A stretch of 6,904 bases of DNA, taken from positions 1 to 6,904 of the forward strand of contig JAEORM010000244.1 of NCBI GenBank assembly GCA_016840905.1, given 5' to 3'. How positions within the stretch are numbered: position 1 is the stretch's first letter; every line of letters begins with the position of its first letter. A model generated the notes under the pieces. That model did no database searches and was not told the DNA's origin. It saw nothing but the letters and a program-made list of their open reading frames with translations. The stretch comes from Candidatus Gerdarchaeota archaeon (lineage in GTDB: Archaea > Asgardarchaeota > Heimdallarchaeia > JABLTI01). Made by a program: the position numbers and the translations under genes. Positions 6,801-6,904 of the stretch are shown piece after piece.

Positions 6801-6904
6801 ATGAGTGGTGATAATTTTATAGGAACCATGTTTCAATTTATTCAATTTATTCATATTAATAACAAGTGCAGTCATTTGTTCTGTTGTTCTGGAATATTTC
6901 AATG
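6786..6904 (-). CDS. Possible C-terminal fragment of a convergent gene, unrecognised
   Basis: On the minus strand a frame is open from the window edge to a TGA at 6786-6788 (38 codons). It reads as a plausible hydrophilic, lysine-rich protein tail ending in HKEKN. It contains a tandem 9-base repeat (6832-6840 and 6841-6849) that encodes a repeated LNK. The stop would be 17 bp from the stop of the RING-like gene, tail to tail. An open frame of this length can occur by chance in AT-rich DNA, and nothing identifies a family. Confidence 0.35.
   Translation of the reverse strand, partial: LKYSRTTEQMTALVINMNKLNKLKHGSYKIITTHKEKN

Noticed and set aside
6832..6849. Tandem TTCAATTTA repeat as a mobile element or CRISPR trace
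   Set aside because: Only two 9-base copies with no spacers or terminal repeats. It is in frame with the possible minus-strand coding fragment and is best seen as simple sequence.

Overview
The window is AT-rich (about one third G+C by eye) and tightly packed. It holds a three-gene redox operon on the minus strand that runs off the left edge (NuoE-like, NuoF-like, then a large NuoG/GltD/formate-dehydrogenase-type fusion), a minus-strand glutamate dehydrogenase gene, a divergent plus-strand gene for a small membrane protein with a zinc ribbon and a RING-like domain, and a possible C-terminal scrap of a convergent gene at the right edge.

Organism. The promoter-like elements read as archaeal: YTTAWATA-type TATA boxes with purine-rich stretches upstream, poly-T tracts after genes, and Shine-Dalgarno sites of the GGAGTGA/AGGTGA/GAGGT kind. 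A membrane-anchored RING-like zinc protein beside bacterial-looking redox enzymes would suit an Asgard archaeon (for example a Lokiarchaeia-like lineage). This assignment is inference from composition and content. No rRNA or other marker gene is present, and an AT-rich anaerobic bacterium is not excluded by the redox genes alone.

Layout. Positions 1-2175 (minus, truncated at the window start) encode 725 residues: a NuoG-type 2Fe-2S domain, a cysteine-rich GltD/NfnB-like FAD/NAD(P)H module, a ferredoxin-like module that keeps one of its two 4Fe-4S clusters, and the beginning of a molybdopterin/tungstopterin oxidoreductase domain. Positions 2183-3964 encode the NuoF/HydB-like FMN/NADH subunit and 3961-4416 the NuoE/HydC-like 2Fe-2S subunit. 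The genes overlap by 4 bp or are 7 bp apart, so they form one operon read nuoE-nuoF-fusion. Its promoter lies in 4417-4593, next to the terminator of the upstream gdhA gene (4594-5964). The 243-bp divergent region 5965-6207 carries the gdhA promoter and several dyads. The plus-strand RING-like gene is 6208-6768.

How it fits together. The three-subunit enzyme should pass electrons between NAD(H) at the NuoF-like FMN site, probably NADP(H) at the GltD-like FAD site, and a Mo/W-pterin substrate site (formate is the best guess). It resembles the Stn-family transhydrogenase set (NuoE-, NuoF- and NuoG/GltD-like subunits) with a formate-dehydrogenase-type catalytic domain fused on. Flavin-based electron bifurcation or confurcation is possible but not shown by sequence. 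The neighbouring GDH looks NADP(H)-type and could draw on the same NADPH pool. The RING-like protein is the most eukaryote-like item and the least explained.
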